A DNA stretch of 64,000 nt from Klebsiella ornithinolytica NBRC 105727 = ATCC 31898 (GTDB lineage: Bacteria > Pseudomonadota > Gammaproteobacteria > Enterobacterales > Enterobacteriaceae): positions 186,001 through 250,000 of the forward strand of contig NZ_BCYR01000006.1 of the NCBI RefSeq assembly GCF_001598295.1, written 5' to 3'. The translations under genes and the position numbers were made by a program. A model generated the notes under the pieces. The model was not told the origin of the DNA. It saw nothing but the letters and a program-made list of their open reading frames with translations, and ran no database searches. Shown here piece by piece: positions 42,473 through 51,332 of the stretch. Positions within the stretch are counted from its first letter, which is position 1, and each line of letters opens with the position of its first letter.

Positions 42473-42497
42473 AAAGCCAGTCCTGAGGACTGGCTTT
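42473..42497 (-). terminator. Hairpin after ytjA (possible terminator)
   Basis: AAAGCCAGTCC / GGACTGGCTTT 11 bp perfect stem with a TGA loop. It lies between ytjA and yjjU, both on the minus strand. The T-run is short (TTT), so termination may be partial. Confidence 0.7.
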
Positions 42498-42559
42498 ATG
42501 TAAAACGCTATGTCATTAAAACGCCTTTCGCGTCTTGCGCGGCAGGGAAAGACCGCTTT

Positions 42560-42721
42560 CTATGGGCGCCGGCGCCCGGTAAACAGGCTAACCAGGAACA
42601 GAATAATACCGACGACAAAGACGATTTTTGCAGCCCAGGCAGCCGTACCCGCCAGGCTACCAAATCCTAACGCGGCGGCAATCAGTGCAATGACCAGAAA
42701 AATAATGCCCCATCGAAACAT
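42560..42721 (-). CDS. ytjA: Small membrane protein, UPF0391 (YtjA)
   Basis: 53 residues, beginning [20 protein letters not shown] and ending TGRRRP, the same length as E. coli YtjA. Two membrane segments (about 5-22 and 31-48) with a small Gly/Ala loop between and a basic C-terminal tail. An AAGGAGC ribosome-binding site precedes the ATG. It lies between osmY and yjjU, as in E. coli. Function unknown; the family is often stress-induced. Confidence 0.93.
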   Translation of the reverse strand: MFRWGIIFLVIALIAAALGFGSLAGTAAWAAKIVFVVGIILFLVSLFTGRRRP

Positions 42722-42975
42722 AATGTGCTCCTTACCATAGTGGATAACGGTCGCTTTTCTGCGCGCTCAGGCCGCGCATAAATCAACCCTGTCATGCTCT
42801 TTTTCTTCACTCGTCATACGTCGAATTGCTGGTGGTCGGGCGATGCCCGTGTTCCTCGATAAAATGACCTGAATAAGCGCCAGAGGATTCATTTGTTTAC
42901 CTCCCGCATGTCATTCAACGCATAATTCAAAGAGTTGAATAGTTAGCGGGAAATAACGTTATTAAATGAATGGGT
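42722..42975. other. osmY-ytjA intergenic region, no gene seen
   Basis: 254 bp between osmY and ytjA. It contains no open frame with a plausible start and ribosome-binding site. It probably holds the ytjA promoter; no specific box is evident. Confidence 0.4.
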
Positions 42976-43587
42976 TTATTTAACGCTGAGATTATTTTCT
43001 ACGTTTTTAACACCAGAAACGGCTTTGGCAATGTCTGCCGCGCGATCCGCCTGCTGACGTGAATCAACGGTTCCGGATAAATGTACGGTCCCGTCACGGG
43101 TCTCAACCGTTACCTTTCGCGACGGCACAATGTCATCCGCCAACAGTTTGGCTTTAACTTGACTGGTAATGGCCGTATCGCCCGCGTACCCTTCCAGGCT
43201 GGCAGACTTCTCTGCGACCACGTTCAACTGGTCATTCACGGTGGTGACGCCTTTGACCGTTTTCGCGGCGTTCACCGCCAGATCTTTTTGCTCCGCGCTG
43301 TCAACCGAGCCGCTCAGTGTCACCACTTTATTCTCAGTTTTCACAGAGATATCGCTGCTGCGAATATTTTTATCGTCAATCAGCGCCGCTTTCACTCTGG
43401 CGGTGATGGTGCTGTCATCCATAAAATCGCCGACTTTATTCAGCGAGCTGTCGACGGCCTGACCGGCGCTGGTGGCAACCGATTGTGCGCTGTTCGCCGG
43501 CGGATTTTCTGCATATGCCGAGGCGCTTATCATGGCTGAGCCTAAGAAGAGAGCCAGCAACGTCCCGGCATCCTTTAGTCTTGTCAT
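42976..43587 (-). CDS. osmY: Hyperosmotically inducible periplasmic protein OsmY
   Basis: Periplasmic chaperone-like protein strongly induced by RpoS and osmotic stress. 203 residues (E. coli 201). Signal peptide at residues 1-26 ending ASAYA. Two BON domains, about 55-123 and 134-202, each with the SGSVDS / [13 protein letters not shown] type signature. E. coli has the same layout. The upstream region (43588-43805) should hold the RpoS promoter. Confidence 0.97.
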   Translation of the reverse strand: MTRLKDAGTLLALFLGSAMISASAYAENPPANSAQSVATSAGQAVDSSLNKVGDFMDDSTITARVKAALIDDKNIRSSDISVKTENKVVTLSGSVDSAEQKDLAVNAAKTVKGVTTVNDQLNVVAEKSASLEGYAGDTAITSQVKAKLLADDIVPSRKVTVETRDGTVHLSGTVDSRQQADRAADIAKAVSGVKNVENNLSVK

Positions 43588-43805
43588 CTCTCTGTCCTCG
43601 TTATTTCTATATCGCTAAAGCAAAATAAGTAGCTTATTAAGCCAGAATCTTAAAAATTACTTATTAAATATAGTAGAAGGTCATGAAAGAGACGGAAAAT
43701 ATGTACAAAAAGTCACGCTGACGGGGATCTTTAAGAACTTTCTATAACGCGGAAAACGACGAAAAAATAGCGTGGAGCGCGGTGAGAGCCGCGCTCCGGA
43801 AGGGA

Positions 43806-45395
43806 TTAGTGCTCGCGAGTTTTACGGAACAGAACGTCAGGATAGCGTTCCTGCGTCAGGTTCAGGTTAACCATAGTTGGCGCGATATATGTCAGATTAT
43901 CACCGCCATCGAGGGCCAGCTGAATTTCGTTTTTACGCTTAAATTCCTCAAATTTTTTCACGTCGGTGGATTCCACCCAACGCGCGGTCGCCACGTTCAC
44001 CGATTCGTAAATCGCTTCAACGTTGTATTCACTCTTCAGACGAGCCACGACCACATCAAACTGCAGCACACCGACCGCGCCGACAATAAGATCGTTATTG
44101 GCGATCGGACGGAAGACCTGTACCGCGCCCTCTTCAGAAAGCTGTACCAGCCCTTTCAGCAGCTGTTTCTGCTTCAGCGGATCCTTCAGGCGAATACGGC
44201 GGAACAGCTCCGGCGCGAAGTTCGGGATACCGGTGAACTTCATCATCTCGCCCTGGGTGAAGGTGTCGCCGATCTGAATCGTGCCGTGGTTGTGCAGACC
44301 GATAATATCGCCCGGCCAGGCCTCTTCCACATGAGAACGGTCGCCGGCCATAAAGGTCAGCGCATCGGAAATCACCACGTCTTTGCCCGTACGGACCTGA
44401 CGCAGCTTCATGCCCTTCTCATACTTACCGGACACCACGCGCATAAAGGCCACGCGGTCACGGTGTTTCGGATCCATGTTGGCCTGAATTTTAAAGACGA
44501 AACCGGTAAATTTCTCTTCTTCCGCCGTCACTTCACGGGTATCGGTTTTACGCGGCATCGGCGCCGGCGCCCACTCAACCAGGCCATCCAGCATATGATC
44601 CACGCCGAAGTTACCTAAGGCCGTACCAAAGAAGACTGGGGTGATTTCGCCGGCGAGGAACAGATCTTTATCAAACTCGTTTGAAGCGCCCTGTACCAGC
44701 TCCAGCTCATCGCGCAGCTGCTGCGCCAGATCTTCGCCGACGGCCAGATCGAGATCCGGGTTATTCAACCCTTTCACGATCCGCACTTCCTGAATCGTGT
44801 GGCCCTTACCGGTCTGATAGAGATAGGTCTCATCTTTGTAGAGATGGTACACGCCCTTAAACAGCTTACCGCAGCCAATCGGCCAGGTGATCGGCGCGCA
44901 GGCAATACGCAGTTCGTTCTCCACCTCATCCAGCAGCTCCATCGGATCGCGGATATCACGGTCGAGTTTGTTCATGAACGTCAGGATCGGCGTATCGCGC
45001 AGACGGGTAACTTCCATCAGCTTACGGGTACGATCTTCAACGCCTTTTGCCGCATCGATGACCATCAGACAGCAGTCCACCGCCGTCAGGGTACGGTAGG
45101 TATCTTCGGAGAAGTCTTCGTGGCCCGGGGTATCCAGCAGGTTAACCAGGCTGTTGTGATACGGGAACTGCATCACCGACGTGGTAATGGAGATACCACG
45201 CTGTTTTTCCATCTCCATCCAGTCTGATTTTGCATGCTGGCTGGAACCACGGCCTTTAACGGTACCGGCGGTCTGAATCGCCTGTCCGAACAGTAATACC
45301 TTCTCGGTGATGGTCGTTTTACCGGCATCCGGGTGAGAGATAATGGCAAAAGTGCGGCGTTTGGCCACCTCTTGCAGATAAGGAGACAACGTCAT
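43806..45395 (-). CDS. prfC: Peptide chain release factor 3
   Basis: GTPase that removes RF1/RF2 from ribosomes after termination. 529 residues, as in E. coli. The G domain has P-loop [13 protein letters not shown] (about 20-32), switch [14 protein letters not shown]3 DTPGHEDF and G4 NKLD. Domains II and III follow. It lies 91 bp after yjjG on the same strand and is separated from osmY. Confidence 0.99.
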   Translation of the reverse strand: MTLSPYLQEVAKRRTFAIISHPDAGKTTITEKVLLFGQAIQTAGTVKGRGSSQHAKSDWMEMEKQRGISITTSVMQFPYHNSLVNLLDTPGHEDFSEDTYRTLTAVDCCLMVIDAAKGVEDRTRKLMEVTRLRDTPILTFMNKLDRDIRDPMELLDEVENELRIACAPITWPIGCGKLFKGVYHLYKDETYLYQTGKGHTIQEVRIVKGLNNPDLDLAVGEDLAQQLRDELELVQGASNEFDKDLFLAGEITPVFFGTALGNFGVDHMLDGLVEWAPAPMPRKTDTREVTAEEEKFTGFVFKIQANMDPKHRDRVAFMRVVSGKYEKGMKLRQVRTGKDVVISDALTFMAGDRSHVEEAWPGDIIGLHNHGTIQIGDTFTQGEMMKFTGIPNFAPELFRRIRLKDPLKQKQLLKGLVQLSEEGAVQVFRPIANNDLIVGAVGVLQFDVVVARLKSEYNVEAIYESVNVATARWVESTDVKKFEEFKRKNEIQLALDGGDNLTYIAPTMVNLNLTQERYPDVLFRKTREH

Positions 45396-45486
45396 AATTG
45401 ATTCTTCTTAGTAAACGCGGCAACCGGCCACGCATGTGGAATACGAAAAATTGCGGCTATTTTACCCATCAATGGGGGGGAGGCAA

Positions 45487-46164
45487 TCAGTGTTTACACA
45501 GGAGCTGCTCCAGGTCGCTTAAAGAGGTCACCGTCCAGTCGGGGTGAAGATCGGCAGGCAATTCACGCTGATGGGCATTCAGCCAGCAGGTGGCAAGGCC
45601 GGCATTCACCCCGCCGCGGATATCGGACTCTGCCGTATCGCCGACCATCAGCACGCGGGAACGATCGGGATGACCCGCCTGCGCCAGCGCGTATTCAAAA
45701 ATGCGCGCGTCCGGCTTCGCCACGCCGACCTCTTCAGAAATAATCAATAAATCAAAGTGATCGCGTAAGCCGGTGCGTTCCAGACGAATCTGCTGCAGCG
45801 AGGTAAACCCGTTGGTGATGATCCCCATCTTCACCTTCCCCTGCAGCGCATTCAGCAGCGATATCGCCCCAGGCAGCGGCGAGCAGATCTCGGCCATCGC
45901 ATTCATAAAGGCGTCGTTGAGTTCGCCCGGCGGCACGCTGAGGCGCTCCGCCCAGCTATTAAAACGCTGATGTTGCAGCTGCAGCGCAGTGATCGTGCCG
46001 TTTTGATAGTCCACCCACAGGGGTTTGTTCACGGCCTGATAGTCCTGAAAATCTTCAGCGCTAAAGGTCACGCTATAGTCGAGAAACATTCGCTGCAGAC
46101 CGGTAAAAGAATCAAATGTAAACAGCGTTTCATCGGCATCAAAGAAAATCCAGTCCCACTTCAT
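45487..46164 (-). CDS. yjjG: Pyrimidine 5'-nucleotidase (HAD family)
   Basis: House-cleaning nucleotidase acting on dUMP, dTMP, UMP and non-canonical pyrimidine nucleotides in E. coli. The second of two adjacent ATGs is preferred (better distance from GGGTGA), giving 225 residues, as in E. coli. Catalytic HAD motif FFDADETLF (nucleophile Asp9), motif II TNGF and motif [14 protein letters not shown]. Third gene of the holD-rimI-yjjG group (101 bp after rimI). Confidence 0.96.
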   Translation of the reverse strand: MKWDWIFFDADETLFTFDSFTGLQRMFLDYSVTFSAEDFQDYQAVNKPLWVDYQNGTITALQLQHQRFNSWAERLSVPPGELNDAFMNAMAEICSPLPGAISLLNALQGKVKMGIITNGFTSLQQIRLERTGLRDHFDLLIISEEVGVAKPDARIFEYALAQAGHPDRSRVLMVGDTAESDIRGGVNAGLATCWLNAHQRELPADLHPDWTVTSLSDLEQLLCKH

Positions 46165-46265
46165 CATATCACCCTGTCATTGCCCGCCACACAGGCGTCT
46201 TGTTACAGCAGGTCTGAACAGCACAGCGTCAGACTTACCCTTAAAAAAGCCTGGCGAACAGGCCG

Positions 46266-46712
46266 TTACATACTGACTGGCAACGCCATTATGATCGCAT
46301 CCTCACGCCCGTCGGCCGTGGGATAATAATTGCGACGAATGGTTGCCTCGTTAAAACCTAAGCTCTCGTAAAGTGCGATAGCGGCTACGTTCGACGCACG
46401 CACTTCCAGCCATAGCGTTGCGACCCCGCGTTTCTCGACCTCATCAATCACCTGCTCCAGCAGCGCTCGCCCAAGGCCACGCCGCTGAAAAGCCGGGTCG
46501 ACGGCGATGTTAAACAGCGTCGCTTCATCGAGGATAATTTGCGTAATCGCGAAGGCCGCCATCTCGCCATCAACCGTTAGTTGAAGGTTGAGATAACGTT
46601 CCCCCTGATTGCTGGCAAAGGTTTGTTCGCTCCACGGAAAAGCGTGGGCGCGTTGTTCTATTTGCCAGGCACGGGGCAAATCAGCCGTGTTGAGGGTAGA
46701 AATCGTGTTCAT
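46266..46712 (-). CDS. rimI: Ribosomal protein S18-alanine N-acetyltransferase
   Basis: Acetylates the N-terminal Ala of S18. The start MNTISTLNTADLPRAWQIE gives 148 residues, as in E. coli; the long upstream frame is simply the holD coding region read in another frame. The GNAT acetyl-CoA loop is DPAFQRRGLGRALLEQ (about 75-90), and the C-terminal NVAAIALYESLGF motif is present. Its 5' end overlaps holD by 32 bp, suggesting translational coupling. Confidence 0.97.
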   Translation of the reverse strand: MNTISTLNTADLPRAWQIEQRAHAFPWSEQTFASNQGERYLNLQLTVDGEMAAFAITQIILDEATLFNIAVDPAFQRRGLGRALLEQVIDEVEKRGVATLWLEVRASNVAAIALYESLGFNEATIRRNYYPTADGREDAIIMALPVSM

Positions 46713-47094
46713 GAGCGCAGATTTGTTGCCAGAGCGCCATACGGGCAGGCGCGCTGGTCTGGAGTTCATCAAAAGCGGGCGTCGAAACCTGCGCGCCCGC
46801 CAGCAGTAACGGTGCGTCAGTACCCAGCCGCCAGCTGTTGCAGCGGCTATCCTGCGGCAACATAGCCACGCGATCCGGCGTGAGCTGCAGTACCTGATCC
46901 GGCGACAGCGCCAAAGCACGTAGAATATCGCTGATGAGCGGTTCAGTCAGCGACGGCGGGTTTTCTGCCACCATCACCAAACGAATATGCCCTGGAAGCG
47001 AGATAGCGATTTCACCCTGTAACGCCCCGGGGCGACGCAGCGACCACCGGGTGATACCCAGCTGCTGTAATTGCCACTCTCGTCGGGAAGTCAT
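46681..47094 (-). CDS. holD: DNA polymerase III psi subunit
   Basis: Small clamp-loader subunit that links the tau/gamma complex to chi and SSB. 137 residues, as in E. coli. The family start MTSRREWQLQQLGITRWSLR is clear. It is first in the group with rimI and yjjG and overlaps rimI by 32 bp. It is divergent from rsmC across a 205 bp gap. Confidence 0.97.
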   Translation of the reverse strand: MTSRREWQLQQLGITRWSLRRPGALQGEIAISLPGHIRLVMVAENPPSLTEPLISDILRALALSPDQVLQLTPDRVAMLPQDSRCNSWRLGTDAPLLLAGAQVSTPAFDELQTSAPARMALWQQICAHEHDFYPQHG

Positions 47095-47299
47095 AGCAAA
47101 ACACTCCTGTTAATTAAGCGCGCAATATAGCAAATCCCGCTTATCTGCGCCAACAAACTACGAACGACGCGCCCGCCGCTCGCTCAGAGGTGAGGCGTAT
47201 AGCGTTATCCGCGCGCAGGCGGCGCCAGCAGCGCCAACAAAGAGGCAGCATTCTGGATAACGTGTATAATCGGCGCCAGTCTTAATGAAGGAGTGTTTC

Positions 47300-48328
47300 A
47301 TGTCTGCTTTTACCCCGGCAAGTGAAGTCTTGCTGCGCCACAGTGATGATTTCGAACCCGCACGCGTTCTGTTTGCCGGTGACCTGCAGGATGACCTGCC
47401 CGCACGTCTGGACACCGCGGCCAGCCGCGCCCACACCCAGCAGTTTCACCACTGGCAAGTCCTGAACGGCCAGATGGGCGAAAACGTACGTTTTAGTCTG
47501 GTCGCCGAAGCCAGCGACGTTGCCGATTGCGACACGCTGATTTACTACTGGCCCAAGAACAAACCGGAAGCGCAGTTTCAACTGATGAACCTGCTGTCGC
47601 TGCTACCGGTCGGCATTGACGTTTTCGTCGTCGGGGAAAACCGCAGCGGCGTTCGCAGCGCCGAACAGATGCTGGCCGAATATGTCCCTCTGACGAAAGT
47701 GGACAGCGCACGTCGCTGCGGGCTGTATCACGGGCGTCTGGAAAAACAGCCGACGTTCGATCCGCAGCAGTACTGGGGCGAATACCCGCTGGAAAATCTG
47801 ACCATTAAAACGCTGCCAGGCGTATTCAGCCGTGACGGACTGGATATTGGCAGCCAGCTGCTGCTCTCAACGCTGACGCCGCACACCAAAGGTAAAGTGC
47901 TCGATGTCGGCTGCGGCGCAGGCGTGCTGGCGACCGTCCTGGCCAGCCACTCGCCGAAGGTCCGCCTGACGCTCTGCGACGTCAGCGCGCCGGCGGTCGA
48001 AGCGAGCCGCGCAACGCTCGCTGCCAACGGCATTGAAGGTGACGTGTTCGCCAGCAATGTGTTCTCCGAGGTGAACGGTCGTTTCGACATGATTATCTCC
48101 AACCCACCGTTCCACGATGGCCTGCAGACCAGCCAGGAAGCTGCGCAAACGCTGATTCGCGGCGCGATCCGTCATCTGAACAGCGGCGGGGAGCTGCGTA
48201 TTGTCGCCAACGCCTTCCTGCCGTATCCGGATGTGCTGGATGAAGTCTTCGGCTTCCATGAAGTGATTGCCCAAACCGGTCGCTTTAAAGTTTACCGTAC
48301 CGTCATGACCCGCCAGGCGAAAAAATAA
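47300..48328 (+). CDS. rsmC: 16S rRNA m2G1207 methyltransferase
   Basis: Methylates G1207 of 16S rRNA in assembled 30S subunits. The start [20 protein letters not shown], preceded by AAGGAG at 47288-47293, gives 342 residues (E. coli 343). A longer start at 47285 overlaps that ribosome-binding site and is rejected. Two domains: an N-terminal degenerate methyltransferase-like domain, and a C-terminal catalytic domain with SAM loop [12 protein letters not shown] (about 201-212) and [10 protein letters not shown]. Confidence 0.97.
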   Translation: MSAFTPASEVLLRHSDDFEPARVLFAGDLQDDLPARLDTAASRAHTQQFHHWQVLNGQMGENVRFSLVAEASDVADCDTLIYYWPKNKPEAQFQLMNLLSLLPVGIDVFVVGENRSGVRSAEQMLAEYVPLTKVDSARRCGLYHGRLEKQPTFDPQQYWGEYPLENLTIKTLPGVFSRDGLDIGSQLLLSTLTPHTKGKVLDVGCGAGVLATVLASHSPKVRLTLCDVSAPAVEASRATLAANGIEGDVFASNVFSEVNGRFDMIISNPPFHDGLQTSQEAAQTLIRGAIRHLNSGGELRIVANAFLPYPDVLDEVFGFHEVIAQTGRFKVYRTVMTRQAKK

Positions 48329-48340
48329 TTTTCATCTTCT

Positions 48341-48370
48341 CCGGCGGCAGGGCAACCCCGCCGCCGGTTC
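48341..48370 (+). terminator. Hairpin after rsmC
   Basis: CCGGCGGC / GCCGCCGG stem (8 bp, with inner GGG/CCC pairing) 12 bp after the rsmC stop. The following T-run is minimal, so this is a weak terminator or a stability hairpin. Confidence 0.55.
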
Positions 48371-48426
48371 CCCCCCTCAAATTCGACCATTTTTGCAACA
48401 ATCAATCCAGGCCACACAATTAACTA

Positions 48427-48454
48427 TTGACGTATAGCTGAAAACCACTAGAAT
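48427..48454 (+). promoter_or_regulatory. Promoter of the tRNA-Leu operon
   Basis: TTGACG, 16 bp, TAGAAT, followed by a GC-rich stretch (GCGCCTCC) that looks like a stringent-control discriminator. It ends 41 bp before the first tRNA. Confidence 0.8.
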
Positions 48455-48495
48455 GCGCCTCCGTGGTAACGATACTTTCATAGTGTCGATGGTAT

Positions 48496-48583
48496 GCGAA
48501 GGTGGCGGAATTGGTAGACGCGCTAGCTTCAGGTGTTAGTGTCCTTACGGACGTGGGGGTTCAAGTCCCCCCCCCTCGCACCA
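48496..48583 (+). tRNA. leuQ: tRNA-Leu (CAG), copy 1, with one extra C
   Basis: Starts GCGAAGGTGGCGGAATTGG and ends TCGCACCA with encoded CCA. Anticodon stem CTAGC/GTTAG with loop TTCAGGT gives anticodon CAG. The long variable arm (GTCC TTAC GGAC) marks it as class II. It is 88 nt because nine C lie between the T loop and TCGC; the other copies have eight. The extra base lies at the T-stem/acceptor junction. Symbol assignment among leuQ/P/V is by position and is uncertain. Confidence 0.9.
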
Positions 48584-48611
48584 TAAACCACGCAGATATC
48601 GCTCGCACTGT

Positions 48612-48698
48612 GCGAAGGTGGCGGAATTGGTAGACGCGCTAGCTTCAGGTGTTAGTGTTCTTACGGACGTGGGGGTTCAAGTCCCCCCCCTCGCACCA
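48612..48698 (+). tRNA. leuP: tRNA-Leu (CAG), copy 2
   Basis: 87 nt with the same body as copy 1 but eight C in the 3' arm, as in the E. coli leuQPV genes. The variable arm carries one change (GTTC in place of GTCC), which keeps a G-T pair. It lies 28 bp after copy 1. Confidence 0.95.
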
Positions 48699-48729
48699 AC
48701 GAGGCGATATCAAAAATTAAGAATACTGT

Positions 48730-48816
48730 GCGAAGGTGGCGGAATTGGTAGACGCGCTAGCTTCAGGTGTTAGTGTCCTTACGGACGTGGGGGTTCAAGT
48801 CCCCCCCCTCGCACCA
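48730..48816 (+). tRNA. leuV: tRNA-Leu (CAG), copy 3
   Basis: 87 nt, with the standard variable arm GTCC...GGAC and eight C. It lies 31 bp after copy 2. No clear T-run terminator was seen before the convergent yjjZ gene ends at 48838. Confidence 0.95.
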
Positions 48817-48837
48817 ATATTCTTACCCTTCTCTGTA

Positions 48838-49077
48838 TTACCCCATCAGCTTCAAATTCAACGCCATCAGCATCATTCCACTGATTAACGCTACGCATGA
48901 CGGCAACAGTACGAAATGCCGTAAACGCCGGTGCCAGATCATCAATGCCGTCATCAATAGACCGACCGCGATCAGCCCACGCCAGGCATCTACCGACAGG
49001 CCAGCCCCTCCCAGTACAGCAACCAGTATCCCAGGCAACAGCACTGCCCATCCACTGCCCAAAGCTCGCTGCAACAT
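48838..49077 (-). CDS. yjjZ: Small membrane protein, DUF1435 (YjjZ family), iron-regulated context
   Basis: The start MLQRALGSGWAVLLPGILVA gives 79 residues, preceded by GGAAAGGTGAGAAC; a 21-residue upstream frame runs over a Fur box and is rejected. Three membrane segments are likely (about 10-28, 35-50, 57-74). It lies between the tRNA genes and fhuF, as in E. coli. The strong Fur box just upstream (49096-49114) suggests repression by iron. Function unknown. Confidence 0.88.
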   Translation of the reverse strand: MLQRALGSGWAVLLPGILVAVLGGAGLSVDAWRGLIAVGLLMTALMIWHRRLRHFVLLPSCVALISGMMLMALNLKLMG

Positions 49078-49095
49078 GTTCTCACCTTTCCAATC

Positions 49096-49114
49096 GATAA
49101 TGATAACCAATATC
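49096..49114. promoter_or_regulatory. Fur box upstream of yjjZ
   Basis: GATAATGATAACCAATATC matches the 19 bp Fur consensus at 17 positions. It lies 19 bp before the yjjZ start codon. Confidence 0.85.
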
Positions 49115-49317
49115 ATATGATAGCGTTTATCATTTGTCATGTTTTGCCCATCAGGATATTTCGTTCTTTACGTTCGGCCTGATGACATAGATTGGTGAAG
49201 GTGATAAATTAAACGCGCCGTAGTAATGTATTAAAATATTTGATTATTTCGCAAAAAACCGCACTGTGTGCAGTGCTTTTCATCGTTCATTTTTGGCAGC
49301 CATCATTTTGAAATTTA

Positions 49318-50388
49318 ATGACTAATAACGACACGCCCAATATGACTGCACAATCCTGGCAAAAACATTATGATAAAAAATATCAATATTCCTTACGGCT
49401 CTTTTTGCTGCTGAATTTTATTTCTGCGGTTTTCTCGCTAATCAGTCCGCTCTATACCCCCGTCAGCTTTACCTTTCCCTGCGCCCTGATCGTTATACTC
49501 AGCGCCGCCCTGGCGCTATGGCACTGGAAATTTTCACGGCGTAAAATAAGTATTCCTTTTATTTCTCTGATATTTGGTGTGCTGTGGGCGTCGCATATAA
49601 CGGAAAAAGCATTGTTACTGCCGGTGCCTCATTTTAACTTTCTGGTCATTGCGTTATTAAGCATATTGTTTATTGGCGCTATCGCATTCCCCAATAATAT
49701 CATTGCCTTTACCCTGCACTCTTTACCCACGTTTATTGCCTGTCTGTTTCTTGCCGAAGGTGAACAGTGGTTACGTATGTTGTATTGCCTCACGCTCCCC
49801 ATTGCCGGCATTATGTTGCAGAGCATCATTCAAAAACGCAGCGATGCCTTCACCCAGGGGCTGATGGATAAATTACTGCAGGAACGCAACACCCTGAACG
49901 ATCTGAGTATGTTGGACCCTCTCACCGGTTTATATAACCGGCGCGGCCTGCAGAACCGCCTGGATACCCTTCTGGCGGTGAGTGACAGTGACCATCATGT
50001 GCTGCTGCTGGATATTGACCACTTTAAAGCCTACAACGACCACTATGGTCATATGATGGGCGATCAGGCATTGATTCAGGTCTCCGCTGCGATTCGCAAT
50101 GCCGTACGATCGCGTGATATCGTCGCGCGCTTTGGCGGTGAAGAGTTTATGGTGCTGTTAACAAACAGCACGGCGGAAGCGGCTTCGCTGGCCGCCGAGC
50201 GTATCCGCCAGCAGGTTTACGATTTGAAAATTCCCCATATGTTTAATGAAAGCGTCGCCACCAATGTCACCATTAGTATTGGCATGACGCCCCTCATGGA
50301 CTCCGATATTGATGGCGCCCTGAAAAGAGCCGATACGGCGCTCTATGAAGCAAAGGGCCAGGGACGCAACATTATCCTCGCCAGCTGA
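49318..50388 (+). CDS. Membrane diguanylate cyclase (GGDEF domain)
   Basis: Predicted to make cyclic di-GMP. 356 residues. The N-terminal half (about 25-172) contains five to six membrane segments and no recognised sensor motif. The C-terminal GGDEF domain (about 196-356) has the active-site motif RFGGEEF (GGEEF at 273-277) and an intact inhibitory I-site RSRD at 264-267, five residues upstream. The start codon (ATG 49318) has no strong ribosome-binding site; the next Met (M9) is an alternative. In E. coli K-12 yjjZ and fhuF are adjacent, so this gene is an insertion in that spot. Transcribed towards fhuF, with a 112 bp gap. Confidence 0.9.
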   Translation: MTNNDTPNMTAQSWQKHYDKKYQYSLRLFLLLNFISAVFSLISPLYTPVSFTFPCALIVILSAALALWHWKFSRRKISIPFISLIFGVLWASHITEKALLLPVPHFNFLVIALLSILFIGAIAFPNNIIAFTLHSLPTFIACLFLAEGEQWLRMLYCLTLPIAGIMLQSIIQKRSDAFTQGLMDKLLQERNTLNDLSMLDPLTGLYNRRGLQNRLDTLLAVSDSDHHVLLLDIDHFKAYNDHYGHMMGDQALIQVSAAIRNAVRSRDIVARFGGEEFMVLLTNSTAEAASLAAERIRQQVYDLKIPHMFNESVATNVTISIGMTPLMDSDIDGALKRADTALYEAKGQGRNIILAS

Positions 50389-50458
50389 TCCCGCCGCCGC
50401 GTGGTACAGCGCACGCGACGCAGACAAATATCTTGCCATCGCCCGGACAACTAACTAG

Positions 50459-50484
50459 TATCACTAATCATTATCATTTAGATT
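50459..50484 (+). promoter_or_regulatory. Fur-type site upstream of fhuF
   Basis: TAATCATTATC (50465-50475) matches the right half of the Fur consensus exactly, followed by ATTTAGATT that extends the hexamer array. It lies about 25-40 bp before fhuF. Confidence 0.65.
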
Positions 50485-50500
50485 CATATCTGGCGATTTG

Positions 50501-51289
50501 ATGGCTTACCGTTCTGTTTCATTCCGCAATGACATCATCTGGCAGGCTCCGTTGCTGCCGGCCGAAGATGCGTTGGCGAATGCGATTCGGGAAAAAATCA
50601 CCACCCTTCGTCCCCATCTGCTGGATTTTCTTCGCCTTGATGAAGAGGCCCCGTCTTGCGCATTGACGCTCGCAGAATGGTCAACGCCCACGGTACTCAG
50701 CTCTCTGCTGGCAACCTGGTCCGATCATATCTATCGCAACCAGCCGACGATGCCACGTGAACAGAAACCGCTGCTCTCACTTTGGGCGCAATGGTATATC
50801 GGCCTGCTAGTGCCACCGCTGATGCTGGCGCTGCTGAGTGAAGAGACCGCCATCAGTGTTGCCCCGGAGCGTTTTCGCGTTGAATTTCATGAAACGGGCC
50901 GCGCGGCCTGCTTCTGGATCGATGTCAAAGCAGACTCCTCCGCCAGACCCCATTCGCCGCAAACGCGTATGGAAACGCTGGTGACCCACGCCCTGCTGCC
51001 GGTGGTACAGGCGCTGGAAGCGACCGGTGATATCAATGGCAAGCTTATCTGGAGTAATACCGGCTATCTGATCAACTGGTATCTGGGAGAAATGAAAGCG
51101 CTGCTGGGGGACGAACAGGTTGCCGCCCTGCGTCAACACTGCTTCTTTGAAAAGCAGTTTGCTGATGGCCAGGACAATCCGCTGTGGCGAACGGTGATTT
51201 TGCGGGAAGGATTGCTGGTGCGCCGCACCTGCTGTCAACGTAATCGTCTGCCAGACGTTCTTCAGTGCGGAGACTGCACGCTGAAATAA
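50501..51289 (+). CDS. fhuF: Ferric hydroxamate siderophore reductase FhuF
   Basis: Reduces Fe3+ in ferrioxamine and coprogen-type siderophores in the cytoplasm. The ATG at 50501 (MAYRSVSFRNDIIWQA) gives 262 residues, as in E. coli; an adjacent upstream TTG is not used. The unusual 2Fe-2S site is C-terminal: CCQRNRLPDVLQCGDCTLK, the Cys-Cys-x10-Cys-x2-Cys pattern. Regulation by Fur is supported by the upstream site. It ends convergent with the EIIC gene. Confidence 0.97.
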   Translation: MAYRSVSFRNDIIWQAPLLPAEDALANAIREKITTLRPHLLDFLRLDEEAPSCALTLAEWSTPTVLSSLLATWSDHIYRNQPTMPREQKPLLSLWAQWYIGLLVPPLMLALLSEETAISVAPERFRVEFHETGRAACFWIDVKADSSARPHSPQTRMETLVTHALLPVVQALEATGDINGKLIWSNTGYLINWYLGEMKALLGDEQVAALRQHCFFEKQFADGQDNPLWRTVILREGLLVRRTCCQRNRLPDVLQCGDCTLK

Positions 51290-51299
51290 TGCCATTCAC

Positions 51300-51325
51300 G
51301 GCGGGCGGCATTCGGGCCGCCCGCC
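51300..51325. terminator. Convergent hairpin between fhuF and EIIC
   Basis: GGCGGGCGGC / GCCGCCCGCC 10 bp very GC-rich stem with a 6-base loop, 11 bp after the fhuF stop and 8 bp from the EIIC stop. No T-run on either side; likely a blocking or stabilising hairpin. Confidence 0.6.
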
Positions 51326-51332
51326 GGTTATC

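Noticed and set aside
48496-48816. Possible CRISPR-like array because of three direct repeats with short spacers
   Set aside because: The repeats are tRNA genes of 87-88 nt with encoded CCA ends.
48767-49120. Open frame starting inside the third tRNA-Leu gene
   Set aside because: Begins within a tRNA and runs antisense to yjjZ; not a plausible gene.
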